Position numbers and translations under genes: made by a program
Origin: Acidobacteriaceae bacterium
Lineage (GTDB): Bacteria; Acidobacteriota; Terriglobia; Terriglobales; Acidobacteriaceae
Direction: 5' to 3'
DNA length: 64,000 nucleotides
Assembly: GCA_030038195.1 (NCBI GenBank)
Contig: JASHPJ010000124.1
Coordinates: 1 to 64,000, forward strand
Shown here: positions 52,622 to 60,565 of the stretch, one piece after another
Position numbering within the stretch: the stretch's first letter is position 1
How the letters are laid out: each line of letters begins with the position of its first letter
Notes under the pieces: model-generated
The model's database searches: none
Told to the model about the DNA's origin: nothing
What the model saw: the letters and a program-made list of their open reading frames with translations, nothing else

Positions 52622-54408
52622 CAGTTCACCGCCTCTTGGTGGCTAATGATTGTGCGGCCAAAACGCTGCTTTTCGATCTTGGGGTGGCACGCGCAGTTGC
52701 GCACAAAGTCATGCACTCCGAAGTCTAGGCTTAACGGCTTCTCGGGATTCTCAGTTACCGGAACGATGTGTACCTCCTGATCCCAACGCGGATCATCGGG
52801 ATCGACGCTCATGTCCGGCGTGATGAGTTGCATCTTCCCCACCTCGAGATTCTTTATGCAAACTGCCCAGCGAATGGTTGCCGCTCCTGGTCGTTTGTTA
52901 ATCGCATGTCTAGGCACCTCCACTTTGGGAGATTGAGGATTTCCCCCAATTCCCGGATGCTGTGGAGTCTCGACTAACCGCTTCTGAAGGTCTTCGAGTT
53001 GCAGGCCGGGATGCGCCCCTTCGGACGTTGCAGCTTCTTCTCGCCTTCCAGCATCAAATCGGTCCCAGTCCAGAGAGACCACGCCAGAGGAGTCGGTATG
53101 CAGCGACAGCCTCCACTTGCTGCGCTGTGGTTTTGTTTCAGCTTCCTCATTTTCTAGTCTGACTGGGGCTTCTGAAGCTCTGCTGCCAACTCCTCCAGGT
53201 CCGCGCCCGGTGGCTGCATATTCAGATCGTCTCGCGTTGGGAGGTTTAGGAATTCCTCCAGTTCGCGGAGGCTGTGGAACCCCAGATACTCCATCATCAG
53301 CTTTTCTTCTGTTATCGGCTTTCGCTCCATTCTTGACTTCCTCTACGGCCTGCTTTGCGGCTTCTCCTATCGGCTGCGGATTTGACTCTTCTACCCCGTG
53401 GTCCGCACGAATCTTGTTCTTGAGGTTCTGTATCTGAAGTTCAAGCAGCTTCTGCTTCGCCAGCATGTACGTTGGCGTTTCCATTAGGCGCTTCTCAAGG
53501 TCTTCGAGTTGCAGTCCAGCATCGGCCGCCTTTGCTCGTTCATCAACAATTGCAAGGCCCTCCGTTATTGACTTTGCTCTTCTGGCGTCCTGCTGCGCGT
53601 TCTTTCCCACTGATCCCTGGCTGGGCGGCTTGCCTTGTCCCGGTAATGCTTTGACCTGAGCCGCAGTGACCGTTTCGGGTAGGAATCCTTTCCCCGTCCG
53701 ATCAGGCTCGCTGTCTGATAATTCCTGCTGCCTCGGCAGGTGCGGGTGAACCACTATCTCCATCGGTGCATCGAATTGCCCCGGCGATGAGAGTTTGGGT
53801 TGGCGAGTAGATACTCGGCCTACTGAACTTCGGAGCCATCGCTCCTCGCGCGACGAGTATTTTGCCGCGCGTCCAACCAACATCGAGTTCTGGGGATGCT
53901 GGCTCGCGTGGCACATTGGGCACAGCGTTACAAGATTGCTGAGAGCATGGATACCTTTTTCTTCGGGGCCGAATTCCGAGATTGGTTTTATATGGTGGCA
54001 GTCCAGGCCAGCCCCTAAGCTCAATGCAGCGGCGCAGCGACGGCCTTGGCACTTGTGACGGTCGCGGAGAAAAACGAATGCCCGCCGTAATTCCCAATCT
54101 GGCGGATATTGGTCCTCTCCTTGGCCCCGATGTTCCCGGTAGAGCGGTTCGCAATTGAGCAGCCAAACCAGGTATCCCACATTCCCAAATGAACGAAGCG
54201 AACGTAGCGCCGCATCGAGAGTCGAATTAGGCCACACTTCACCCGGTCCTTTGGTGAGGAGCTCCGCTTCCAAAGCTAAGTGAGCTTTTCTCCGCTCCTT
54301 TCTGGCTCGCTCCTCCGCTTCGTGAGCGCGCTTTGCAGACACACGCCATGACACGCGCGCGGAAATGATGATCGTAGCGACGACGATTGGGAAGGTCCAC
54401 ATCCACAT
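52621..54408 (-). CDS. Membrane-anchored HNH nuclease with long linker
   Basis: A 595-residue protein. One N-terminal membrane helix (residues 4-20) and a charged coil come first. The HNH domain is at residues 105-172: C120 and C125 (HKCQGRRC), H138-H139 (CHHI), N158 (SNLV), C163 and C166-H167 (TLCPMCH), with H171 after. All catalytic and zinc positions are present. About 350 low-complexity residues follow, including two copies of a GLQLEDLxKRLxETP segment. An ordered C-terminal domain ends the protein (IRWAVCIKNLEVGKMQL ... DFGVHDFVRNCACHPKIEKQ). First gene of the four-gene cargo operon. HNH nucleases cut DNA; membrane tethering is unusual. Confidence 0.8.
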   Translation of the reverse strand: MWMWTFPIVVATIIISARVSWRVSAKRAHEAEERARKERRKAHLALEAELLTKGPGEVWPNSTLDAALRSLRSFGNVGYLVWLLNCEPLYREHRGQGEDQYPPDWELRRAFVFLRDRHKCQGRRCAAALSLGAGLDCHHIKPISEFGPEEKGIHALSNLVTLCPMCHASQHPQNSMLVGRAAKYSSREERWLRSSVGRVSTRQPKLSSPGQFDAPMEIVVHPHLPRQQELSDSEPDRTGKGFLPETVTAAQVKALPGQGKPPSQGSVGKNAQQDARRAKSITEGLAIVDERAKAADAGLQLEDLEKRLMETPTYMLAKQKLLELQIQNLKNKIRADHGVEESNPQPIGEAAKQAVEEVKNGAKADNRRKADDGVSGVPQPPRTGGIPKPPNARRSEYAATGRGPGGVGSRASEAPVRLENEEAETKPQRSKWRLSLHTDSSGVVSLDWDRFDAGRREEAATSEGAHPGLQLEDLQKRLVETPQHPGIGGNPQSPKVEVPRHAINKRPGAATIRWAVCIKNLEVGKMQLITPDMSVDPDDPRWDQEVHIVPVTENPEKPLSLDFGVHDFVRNCACHPKIEKQRFGRTIISHQEAVN

Positions 54409-54571
54409 TGTGCAAGCCCATAGATCGGCCTATCGGGGAGCGGGATTTTGTGACCCGAATTAGGCCGCCGTTATTACGCCTCTTCCAGCAGGAACAGGTA
54501 GAGGCTGCGGCGCTTTGGGAAAACCATAGTTAAGGGGATGGTAATACTTATCGTCTCTAGAATCAAAGGAT

Positions 54572-54811
54572 TTGCTGCTCGACCATGAGGGGGTGGCGAT
54601 TGATCCCCGCGTCCAACTCGGTAAGGTTCTCAGGAAAGAGCGATTGCGACTCGGATTGTCGCAAGAGAGGCTAGCGGAGAAGGCCGATTTGCATTGGACA
54701 TACATTGGCGGAATTGAGCGCGGGGAGCGGAATGTCAGCCTCCTGAATATCGTGAGGCTTGCTCATGCTCTCGGGATCACACCCTCGAGCCTCTTGGCAG
54801 GTATTCAGTGA
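54572..54811 (+). CDS. Xre-family regulator
   Basis: A 79-residue (or shorter) Cro/C1-type HTH protein: QLGKVLRKERLRLGLSQERL, AEKADLHWTYIGGIERGERN, VSLLNIVRLAHALGITPSSL. This is the form seen in restriction-modification C-proteins and defence-island repressors. It is divergent from the HNH operon with 163 bases between, so it could control both directions. The start is uncertain: TTG at 54572 or GTG at 54593; neither has ideal spacing from its ribosome site. Confidence 0.8.
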   Translation: MLLDHEGVAIDPRVQLGKVLRKERLRLGLSQERLAEKADLHWTYIGGIERGERNVSLLNIVRLAHALGITPSSLLAGIQ

Positions 54812-55655
54812 AAATCTAATCAATTGACAGAGGGCCGCGTGAACTCCAAATTTTGGACTGACGAGGATTCCACCTCCCGATACGGTTCTGTCGGCTGTGC
54901 AACGGACGTGCTGGCGCCCCAGAGTTTTCTTCCTTGCATCTGCCGCCCTTTTCCAGCGTCCTCAAAATCTGAAAAACGGGCTCTTTAGCCACTTCTTTCT
55001 GTCCCACAATCGTGGGTGATTAGGATGCTCTTAAAAGAGCCGTCTTGACCCTCTCCCGTCACTATTCCCGTAGGACGGAGCCTCCCTGTGCCTTCCGTGC
55101 GCTCAGCCTTTTTCTGCGTTAGCTCCTCCGGTGAATTTCCCGGTTTTTCGCGGCGGTGCAACTATTCCTCGCTTGGAAGGCAGATGCAACCATGATCCGA
55201 CTGAATCAAACCCGGCATTCGGTTCGGGAAAACTGCCAACATTGCAAACTGAATGCCAATGAAGTTTCAATTTCTTCGCTGGCCCTATTGGGCGGCGCGG
55301 CAAAGCACCCCCGGCCCCTTCCTTTGCACCGTGCGCGGTCCAAGTTCATCGGGAAGCGGCGTGATCGGGCGTGCGAGTGCGGCGCGAAGGAATGGCTGAT
55401 CAGACGCGAGCAGCCGAGGGCATGCCAGAGCGGCGGGCGTCGAGCAACGAGCCGACCATAAAGCAAAGAGCATGGGTCTGTTGTGTCGTTGTTTGTGTCG
55501 TAACCGTGCCATACCTGCCGGTGTCACGCCGTCTCGGAGAGTGTCACTCGGGGACACAAAAAAGGCAGTGAACGTGCGCGAAACCAGCATGAACACTGCC
55601 TGTTTGTATCACTTGGTATTCTTCGGTGTCTCGCCCTTTGACTTCACTCCTTGAA
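54812..55655. other. Gene-poor right end of the island
   Basis: No supported gene. It holds a small hairpin (CCCAC/GTGGG at 55003-55016), an imperfect inverted pair ACGGGCTCTTTA / TAAAAGAGCCGT (54976-54987 and 55032-55043), and the 24-bp island-end repeat at 55482. Open frames here are short and compositionally random. Confidence 0.55.
55482..55505. repeat. Island-end 24-bp repeat, right copy
   Basis: Identical to 46640-46663, 150 bases inside the right attachment repeat. Further GTGTCAC units follow at about 55521 and 55540. Confidence 0.7.
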
Positions 55656-55702
55656 TTCGCAACGAGGAGGCCAGCGGTTCGATCCCGCTCAGCTCCACCA
55701 AA
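55656..55702. repeat. Attachment-site repeat, right (tRNA-Ala 3' fragment)
   Basis: Copy of the tRNA-Ala 3' end from the anticodon loop through CCA, with one mismatch to 46549-46595. It marks the right boundary of the island. Confidence 0.92.
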
Positions 55703-55976
55703 TCCCTCCCAATCCCGTCTCTTCCCCACAGCACAAAGCGCGTTGTGTGCGCGTCTGTGCTGCGCTGTATCCATCGCATTTATCGCAGTCATGGCCTATT
55801 CTCAATACGTACGGACAAATGAGAATCCATTCTCATTTAGGCAATTCCAGAGTCGCTTTACCCCGGATCCGTTGCGACGGAGTGGCGTTTTGCGCGAGAA
55901 AAGGCCGCCTCGCTCGCTTTCAAAAGGGCACGCAAACTCTGGAGCTGCTCCAGCCCACATGGGTTGAGGGGAACGA
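55703..55976. other. Intergenic stretch right of the island
   Basis: No gene seen. Chromosomal sequence upstream of the HAD-UbiA gene. I see no clear promoter. Confidence 0.4.
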
Positions 55977-57431
55977 TTGACACAGACGCTCATGCATCCC
56001 GATTCGGCGGCCACGGAGCGGAGGCCGCTCTGCGTCGATCTGGATGGAACGCTGGTCAAGTCGGACACGTTGATCGACTCGCTACTGGTGCTGGTGCGGA
56101 CCCGGCCGCTGCTTGCACTTCGGCTCCCGGCGCAGGCGCTGCGCGGCAAAGCGGCCTTCAAGGCTTACGTCACCGGACACGTCTTGCTCGACGTGGCGCA
56201 CCTACCCTACAACCGCAAGCTGCTGCACTTTCTGCAGCAGCAGCGCATGCGCGGGCGCGCGATTTATCTGGCAACCGGCGCCGATGAGCGGCTGGCCCAA
56301 CGCGTCGCCGACCATCTCGGGGTCTTCACCGGCGTCCTGGGCAGTGACGGTACGACCAACCTCACTGGCAACCGCAAGCTCGACAGCCTGCGCAGCCGAC
56401 TGGGCTCGTGCGAATTCGACTACATCGGCAACGACACGCCCGACCTGCCGCTGCTGGGGCGCGCCGCCGAGCCACAGGTGGCCAATCCGAGCCTGCGCCT
56501 GCGCAGGAAGCTGCGCACACGCGGCATTCACCCAGCGCACACCTTCGAGGAGCGAGGCCGTCTGTTCCAGTCCGTCCTCAAGGCGCTGCGCCCGCACCAG
56601 TGGGCCAAGAACCTGCTCATCTTTCTGCCGCTCCTGCTGGCGCACGTGATTGCGCCGGCGCGGCTCTCGGCTGCGCTGCTGGCCTTTTGCTGCTTCAGCC
56701 TGACGGCGTCGGCCACTTACATCGTCAACGACCTGCTCGACATTGAGGCTGACCGCCGTCACCCGAAAAAGCGCTTTCGCCCCTTCGCCTGCGGTGATCT
56801 TTCGGCCTTCGCCGGGCTGGCCATCGTGACCGTGTTTCTGCTGCTCGCGCTGATGGGCGCGCGGCTGCTGCCCATGGCCTTTCTCGGCTGGCTGCTGGTC
56901 TACCTGGCCACCACGCTGGCGTACTCCATGTGCCTGAAACGCGTGGCGCTGGTTGACGTCGTGGTGCTCTCCGGCCTCTACACGCTGCGGCTGCTGGCAG
57001 GCAGCGCAGCCACCGGCTCGCACATCTCCACCTGGCTGGCCGGCTTTTCCGTGTTCCTGTTCTTCTCGCTGGCCATCGTCAAGCGGTTCGCTGAGCTTGA
57101 GAACCTGCGCTCCAGCGGCCTGCCGCCGCGCAACGGCCGCGGTTACCTGGTGGCTGACATCCACCAATTGCGCAGCTTCGGCACCTCCAGCGCCTTCGCC
57201 GCGATTGTGGTATTCGCCATTTACATCAGCAGCAGGGAAGTGATGGTCCTCTACCGGCGTCCCGAGCGGCTGTGGCTCATCATGCCGCTGATGGTGCTGT
57301 GGCTTTGCCGCGTGTGGCTGCTGGCTTCGCGCGGCAATCTGAATGAGGACCCGCTGGTCTTTGCGCTGACCAACAAGATGAGCCTGGTGATCGGCGCAGC
57401 CGTGGCGGCGATTGTGCTCTTCGCTATCTGA
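55977..57431 (+). CDS. HAD-UbiA fusion, decaprenyl-phosphate phosphoribosyltransferase type
   Basis: A 484-residue bifunctional protein. Residues 15-190 are a HAD phosphatase (motif I VDLDGTLVKSD, motif III/IV in DYIGNDTPDLPLLG). Residues 200-484 are a UbiA prenyltransferase with eight or so membrane helices and the motif NDLLDIEADRRHPKKRFRP, the form seen in DPPR synthases such as mycobacterial Rv3806c. DPPR synthase joins phosphoribose pyrophosphate to decaprenyl phosphate; the HAD part would supply the following phosphatase step. The start is TTG with GAGGGGA upstream; an ATG five codons later is the alternative. Confidence 0.85.
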   Translation: MTQTLMHPDSAATERRPLCVDLDGTLVKSDTLIDSLLVLVRTRPLLALRLPAQALRGKAAFKAYVTGHVLLDVAHLPYNRKLLHFLQQQRMRGRAIYLATGADERLAQRVADHLGVFTGVLGSDGTTNLTGNRKLDSLRSRLGSCEFDYIGNDTPDLPLLGRAAEPQVANPSLRLRRKLRTRGIHPAHTFEERGRLFQSVLKALRPHQWAKNLLIFLPLLLAHVIAPARLSAALLAFCCFSLTASATYIVNDLLDIEADRRHPKKRFRPFACGDLSAFAGLAIVTVFLLLALMGARLLPMAFLGWLLVYLATTLAYSMCLKRVALVDVVVLSGLYTLRLLAGSAATGSHISTWLAGFSVFLFFSLAIVKRFAELENLRSSGLPPRNGRGYLVADIHQLRSFGTSSAFAAIVVFAIYISSREVMVLYRRPERLWLIMPLMVLWLCRVWLLASRGNLNEDPLVFALTNKMSLVIGAAVAAIVLFAI

Positions 57432-57435
57432 GCAT

Positions 57436-58572
57436 TTAGCTGAACAGGTCTTTCATCTTTTCAAGCAGGCCGGGCGACGAGGGCTTGTTCTCCACGGTCA
57501 TTGACTCGGCCAGCTTGGCTACCAGCTCACGCTGCGCGCGGCTCAGCTTTCTGGGAATCTGCACCACAACCTTCACAATCAGGTCGCCGTGGCCCTTTTC
57601 GTTGAGATACGGCACGCCGCGTCCGCGGATGCGCAGCTCTTTTCCGCTCTGCGTGCCCTCGGGAATGCGGATGGGAACCGGCCCGTCGATGCCCTCGATC
57701 TCGAACTCGGCGCCCAGCGCAGCCTGCGGAAAGCTGATGGGAATCACGCAGTGCAGGTTGTGTCCCTGGCGCTCGAAGAAATCGTGCGGCCGGATGGCAA
57801 GGATGACGTACAGGTCGCCCTTAGGTCCGCCGGCGCGACCCGCATCGCCCTCGCCGGAGTAGCGGATGCGGGTTCCGTCTTCCACGCCCGGCGGCACCTT
57901 TACATGGAGCTTCACCTCGCTGGCCGCGCGGCCTTCGCCGCGGCAGGCCGTGCAAGGATCGGTGATCACCTGGCCCGTGCCGCCGCAGGCGCTGCAGGTG
58001 CGCGCCACCGAGAAGAAGCCCTGCTGATAGCGAATCTGCCCGCGCCCCTGGCAATGGCTGCACACGCTGGGTCCGCGACCCGAAGCGCTGCCGCGCCCGT
58101 TGCAGACCGAGCAGACCTCGAGCCGGCGAATCCTGATCTCAGTTTCCGTGCCGAAGATCGCGTCTTCAAAGTCGATGGTCAGGTCGAAGCGCAGATCGTC
58201 GCCGCGTTGCTGCCGCGCACCGCGCTGCGAGCCGCCGCCCATGTTGAACATCTCGCCGAACAGGTCGCCGAAGATGTCGCCGATGTCCACGCCGCCGGCA
58301 AACGGACTGCCGCCGAACCCTCCGCCGCCGCTCACCCCTGCGTGACCGAAACGGTCATAGGCGGCGCGCTTGTCGGCGTCGCTCAATACCTGGTAGGCCT
58401 CGCTGGCTTCCTTGAATTTCTCTTCGGCCACGCGATCGCCGGGATTGCGGTCAGGATGATACTTGAGCGCCTGCTTGCGATAGGCACTCTTCAACTCCTG
58501 TTCCGAGGCGTCGCGCGCGACGCCCAGAACCTCGTAGTAATCTGCTTTGCTCACTGTTGTATTAGAACCCAT
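57436..58572 (-). CDS. dnaJ: Chaperone protein DnaJ
   Basis: A 378-residue Hsp40. J domain with YHPDRNPGD (HPD) at residues 38-47, Gly/Phe-rich linker ([13 protein letters not shown]), four zinc-finger CxxCxGxG motifs ([32 protein letters not shown]), then the C-terminal substrate domains. It stimulates DnaK ATPase. It is the last gene of hrcA-grpE-dnaJ, 38 bases after grpE; dnaK is not in the window. A GTG at codon 7 is an alternative start. Confidence 0.97.
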   Translation of the reverse strand: MGSNTTVSKADYYEVLGVARDASEQELKSAYRKQALKYHPDRNPGDRVAEEKFKEASEAYQVLSDADKRAAYDRFGHAGVSGGGGFGGSPFAGGVDIGDIFGDLFGEMFNMGGGSQRGARQQRGDDLRFDLTIDFEDAIFGTETEIRIRRLEVCSVCNGRGSASGRGPSVCSHCQGRGQIRYQQGFFSVARTCSACGGTGQVITDPCTACRGEGRAASEVKLHVKVPPGVEDGTRIRYSGEGDAGRAGGPKGDLYVILAIRPHDFFERQGHNLHCVIPISFPQAALGAEFEIEGIDGPVPIRIPEGTQSGKELRIRGRGVPYLNEKGHGDLIVKVVVQIPRKLSRAQRELVAKLAESMTVENKPSSPGLLEKMKDLFS

Positions 58573-58610
58573 TTGCTTTACTGTTCAAACCATGCGCGCC
58601 CAGCGCGATG

Positions 58611-59186
58611 TTAATCGGTTGTCTGTTTAGGATTGTGCGCCACGCGCACCAGCGCCGGCCGGATCAGGCGGTCGCGCAGCTTGTAGCCGCGCCGAATCTC
58701 CTCGGCCACGTGCTGATCGGGCAGGTCGTCCCGCTCCACCGAGCCCAGCGCCTCATGCACGCGCGGATCAAATGCCTGGCCGATCGCCGGCACCGGCGCC
58801 ACCTGCATCTGGCGCAGAATCTCTTCCATCTGCTTGACAATCAGAGCCACGCCCGAGCGCAACTGCTCGGCCGATCCGGCGGACTTAAGCGCCAGCCCGA
58901 AGTTATCCACCACGGGCAGAAACTGCTCGACGACGGAGCCGGTCGCGTAGTCGCGGAACTCCGCCCGCTCGCGCTCGGAGCGCTTGCGCGCATTGTCGAA
59001 CTCCGCCTGCATCCGTGCCAGCCGGTCGAGCAACTGATCGCGCTCGGCCTTCAACTGCTCCAGCTCCGGCGGCGCTGCAGCCGCCTCCGCCGGTTCGTCC
59101 GCAGTTGCAGGCGTTTCCTCTGCCGCACCCTGCGCAATCTCCAGCGGGTCCATCACATTCAACTCTTCCGTTTTCTGCTTTGCCAT
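58611..59186 (-). CDS. grpE: Nucleotide exchange factor GrpE
   Basis: A 191-residue DnaK nucleotide-exchange factor. The N-terminal acidic/Ala stretch leads into a long coiled coil (LEQLKAERDQLLDRLARMQA, EFDNARKRSERERAEFRDYA), then FLPVVDNFGLAL, the signature VHEALGSVERDDLPDQHVAE and the C-terminal beta domain. The start at 59186 has AAGGAG upstream; 26 codons further upstream do not belong. It sits between hrcA and dnaJ. Confidence 0.96.
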   Translation of the reverse strand: MAKQKTEELNVMDPLEIAQGAAEETPATADEPAEAAAAPPELEQLKAERDQLLDRLARMQAEFDNARKRSERERAEFRDYATGSVVEQFLPVVDNFGLALKSAGSAEQLRSGVALIVKQMEEILRQMQVAPVPAIGQAFDPRVHEALGSVERDDLPDQHVAEEIRRGYKLRDRLIRPALVRVAHNPKQTTD

Positions 59187-59296
59187 ACTTCGGGATCTTT
59201 CTCCTTCTTCTTCAACGGCGCCGGGTGCATCCCGAGCGCCGCACAACATTGCGATCGCCTGCAAACTGGAAGATGTCGCCCTGGAATGCAGGCAGC

Positions 59297-60397
59297 TTAA
59301 TCGGCAGGAACCTCGAGGATGCGCTCAGACAACCGCGCGATATAGCTCACCGTCTGAATCATCTCCTGATATTGGATGCGCGTGGGCGCAATGACAGCGA
59401 CCGTTCCCAGGCTGGTACCGCCCAGCCGCGCCGGCGCGCCAATCAGCACCAGGTCCTGCATCGCCGGCGAGGCCTCGTCGAGCCCCACCACCACGCGAAC
59501 CTCCTGTTTGCGCCCATCCACGTAGGCATTCAGCAGCTCGATCAGCCTCTGCTTGGCTTCGAGCGCCAGCAGCATCTGGCGCAGCCGCTCGCGATCCGCC
59601 TCAGCCGAGATCAGGTTGGCGATTCCCTCCACAAAGATCGCCGGCATAAGTTCGCTGCCGGCCAGCGCGCCCTTGCGGCAGAGCTCCTCGACTGACGCCA
59701 CCAGTTGCCGGTACGCCTCGCGCTCCACCTCCACGCGCCGCGTCACTTCGGCACGGATTCGGTCGATCGGCCATCCGCGGAAGTTCTCGTTCAGATAGCG
59801 CGCCGCTGTCTCCAACTCCACGTGCGTCATCTCGCGGTCCAGCGCCAGCACGCGGTCCTGCACCGCGCCGGCCTGGGTGACCAGCACGGCCAGCACCCGA
59901 CCCGTCGCCAGGCGGGAAAAATGAATGTGCTCAAGCACCTGCGCGGCCGTGGAACTGGCCAGCGCCACGCCCAGGCCGCTCGAAATCAGCGCCAGCACGT
60001 GCGAGGTGCGCTCCAGGTACTCGTGCGAGCTGGAGACGCCGGAAAAACTCTCTTCGATCTGCCCGCGGCGCGCCTCGCTCAGCGGCGCAGCCAGGCCGGC
60101 AGCCTCCTGCGGCAGGACGTTGCCCGCCAGCCGGACCGGCTGCATGATCTGCTCTACGTAGTAGCGGAAGGCTGCCGCCGTGGGAACCCGGCCAGCCGAG
60201 GTGTGCGGCTGTTCCAGCAGCCCGGTTTCGCCCAGCGTCGCCATTACGTTGCGCAGCGTGGCGGAGCTCAGACCCTCACGGTTGGCAAAGTAGCGCGCAA
60301 GCGCCTGCGACGCTACCGGCTCGCCGGTAGCGATGTACAGGTCGATGATGGCCGTAAGCACCAGCCGCTCACGCGGGCTGAGGCGCACATCAGGCAT
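59297..60397 (-). CDS. hrcA: Heat-inducible transcription repressor HrcA
   Basis: A 366-residue repressor. Winged helix (LSPRERLVLTAIIDLYIATG, REGLSSATLRNVMATLGETG, LLEQPHTSAGRVPTAAAFRY) followed by the GAF-like HrcA domain. It usually binds CIRCE (TTAGCACTC-N9-GAGTGCTAA). No canonical CIRCE is found upstream; instead TTAAGCA-N20-TGCTTAA overlaps the -10 of the likely promoter. First gene of the heat-shock operon. Confidence 0.96.
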   Translation of the reverse strand: MPDVRLSPRERLVLTAIIDLYIATGEPVASQALARYFANREGLSSATLRNVMATLGETGLLEQPHTSAGRVPTAAAFRYYVEQIMQPVRLAGNVLPQEAAGLAAPLSEARRGQIEESFSGVSSSHEYLERTSHVLALISSGLGVALASSTAAQVLEHIHFSRLATGRVLAVLVTQAGAVQDRVLALDREMTHVELETAARYLNENFRGWPIDRIRAEVTRRVEVEREAYRQLVASVEELCRKGALAGSELMPAIFVEGIANLISAEADRERLRQMLLALEAKQRLIELLNAYVDGRKQEVRVVVGLDEASPAMQDLVLIGAPARLGGTSLGTVAVIAPTRIQYQEMIQTVSYIARLSERILEVPAD

Positions 60398-60502
60398 CTT
60401 TACCGCCCCCGATCGCGTCGAGGATCAGCGCCAGGAATCCCAGCCGGACCGCGGCCGCCGCTCAACCGGCCTATTGCTTTCAAAGCCTTTGATTCCTGTC
60501 AC

Positions 60503-60565
60503 TTAAGCACAAAAATCGCAATCTACTCCTGCTTAATTTTAGAAATAGCCTTTAGCTCTTGTCAA
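60503..60565 (-). promoter_or_regulatory. hrcA operon promoter with inverted repeat
   Basis: Minus strand: TTGACA (60560-60565), 18-base spacer, TAAAAT (60536-60541). The inverted pair TTAAGCA/TGCTTAA (60503-60509, 60530-60536) abuts the -10. The -35 overlaps the stop of the upstream VWA gene. Confidence 0.65.

Larger units (their letters stand above)
46518..55702. mobile_element. Integrative element in tRNA-Ala
   Basis: The segment runs from the tRNA gene to a second copy of its 3' end. It encodes an integrase reading out of the tRNA, an excisionase-like HTH protein, a RepA-like ATPase with iteron-like repeats, and a cargo operon. Most of its interior is visibly less GC-rich than the flanks. 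No conjugation or virion genes are present, so it would need a helper or is a satellite-type element. Confidence 0.88.

Noticed and set aside
55156-55461. 101-codon plus-strand frame at the island's right end
   Set aside because: No ribosome site, random composition, and equally long frames on the other strand.
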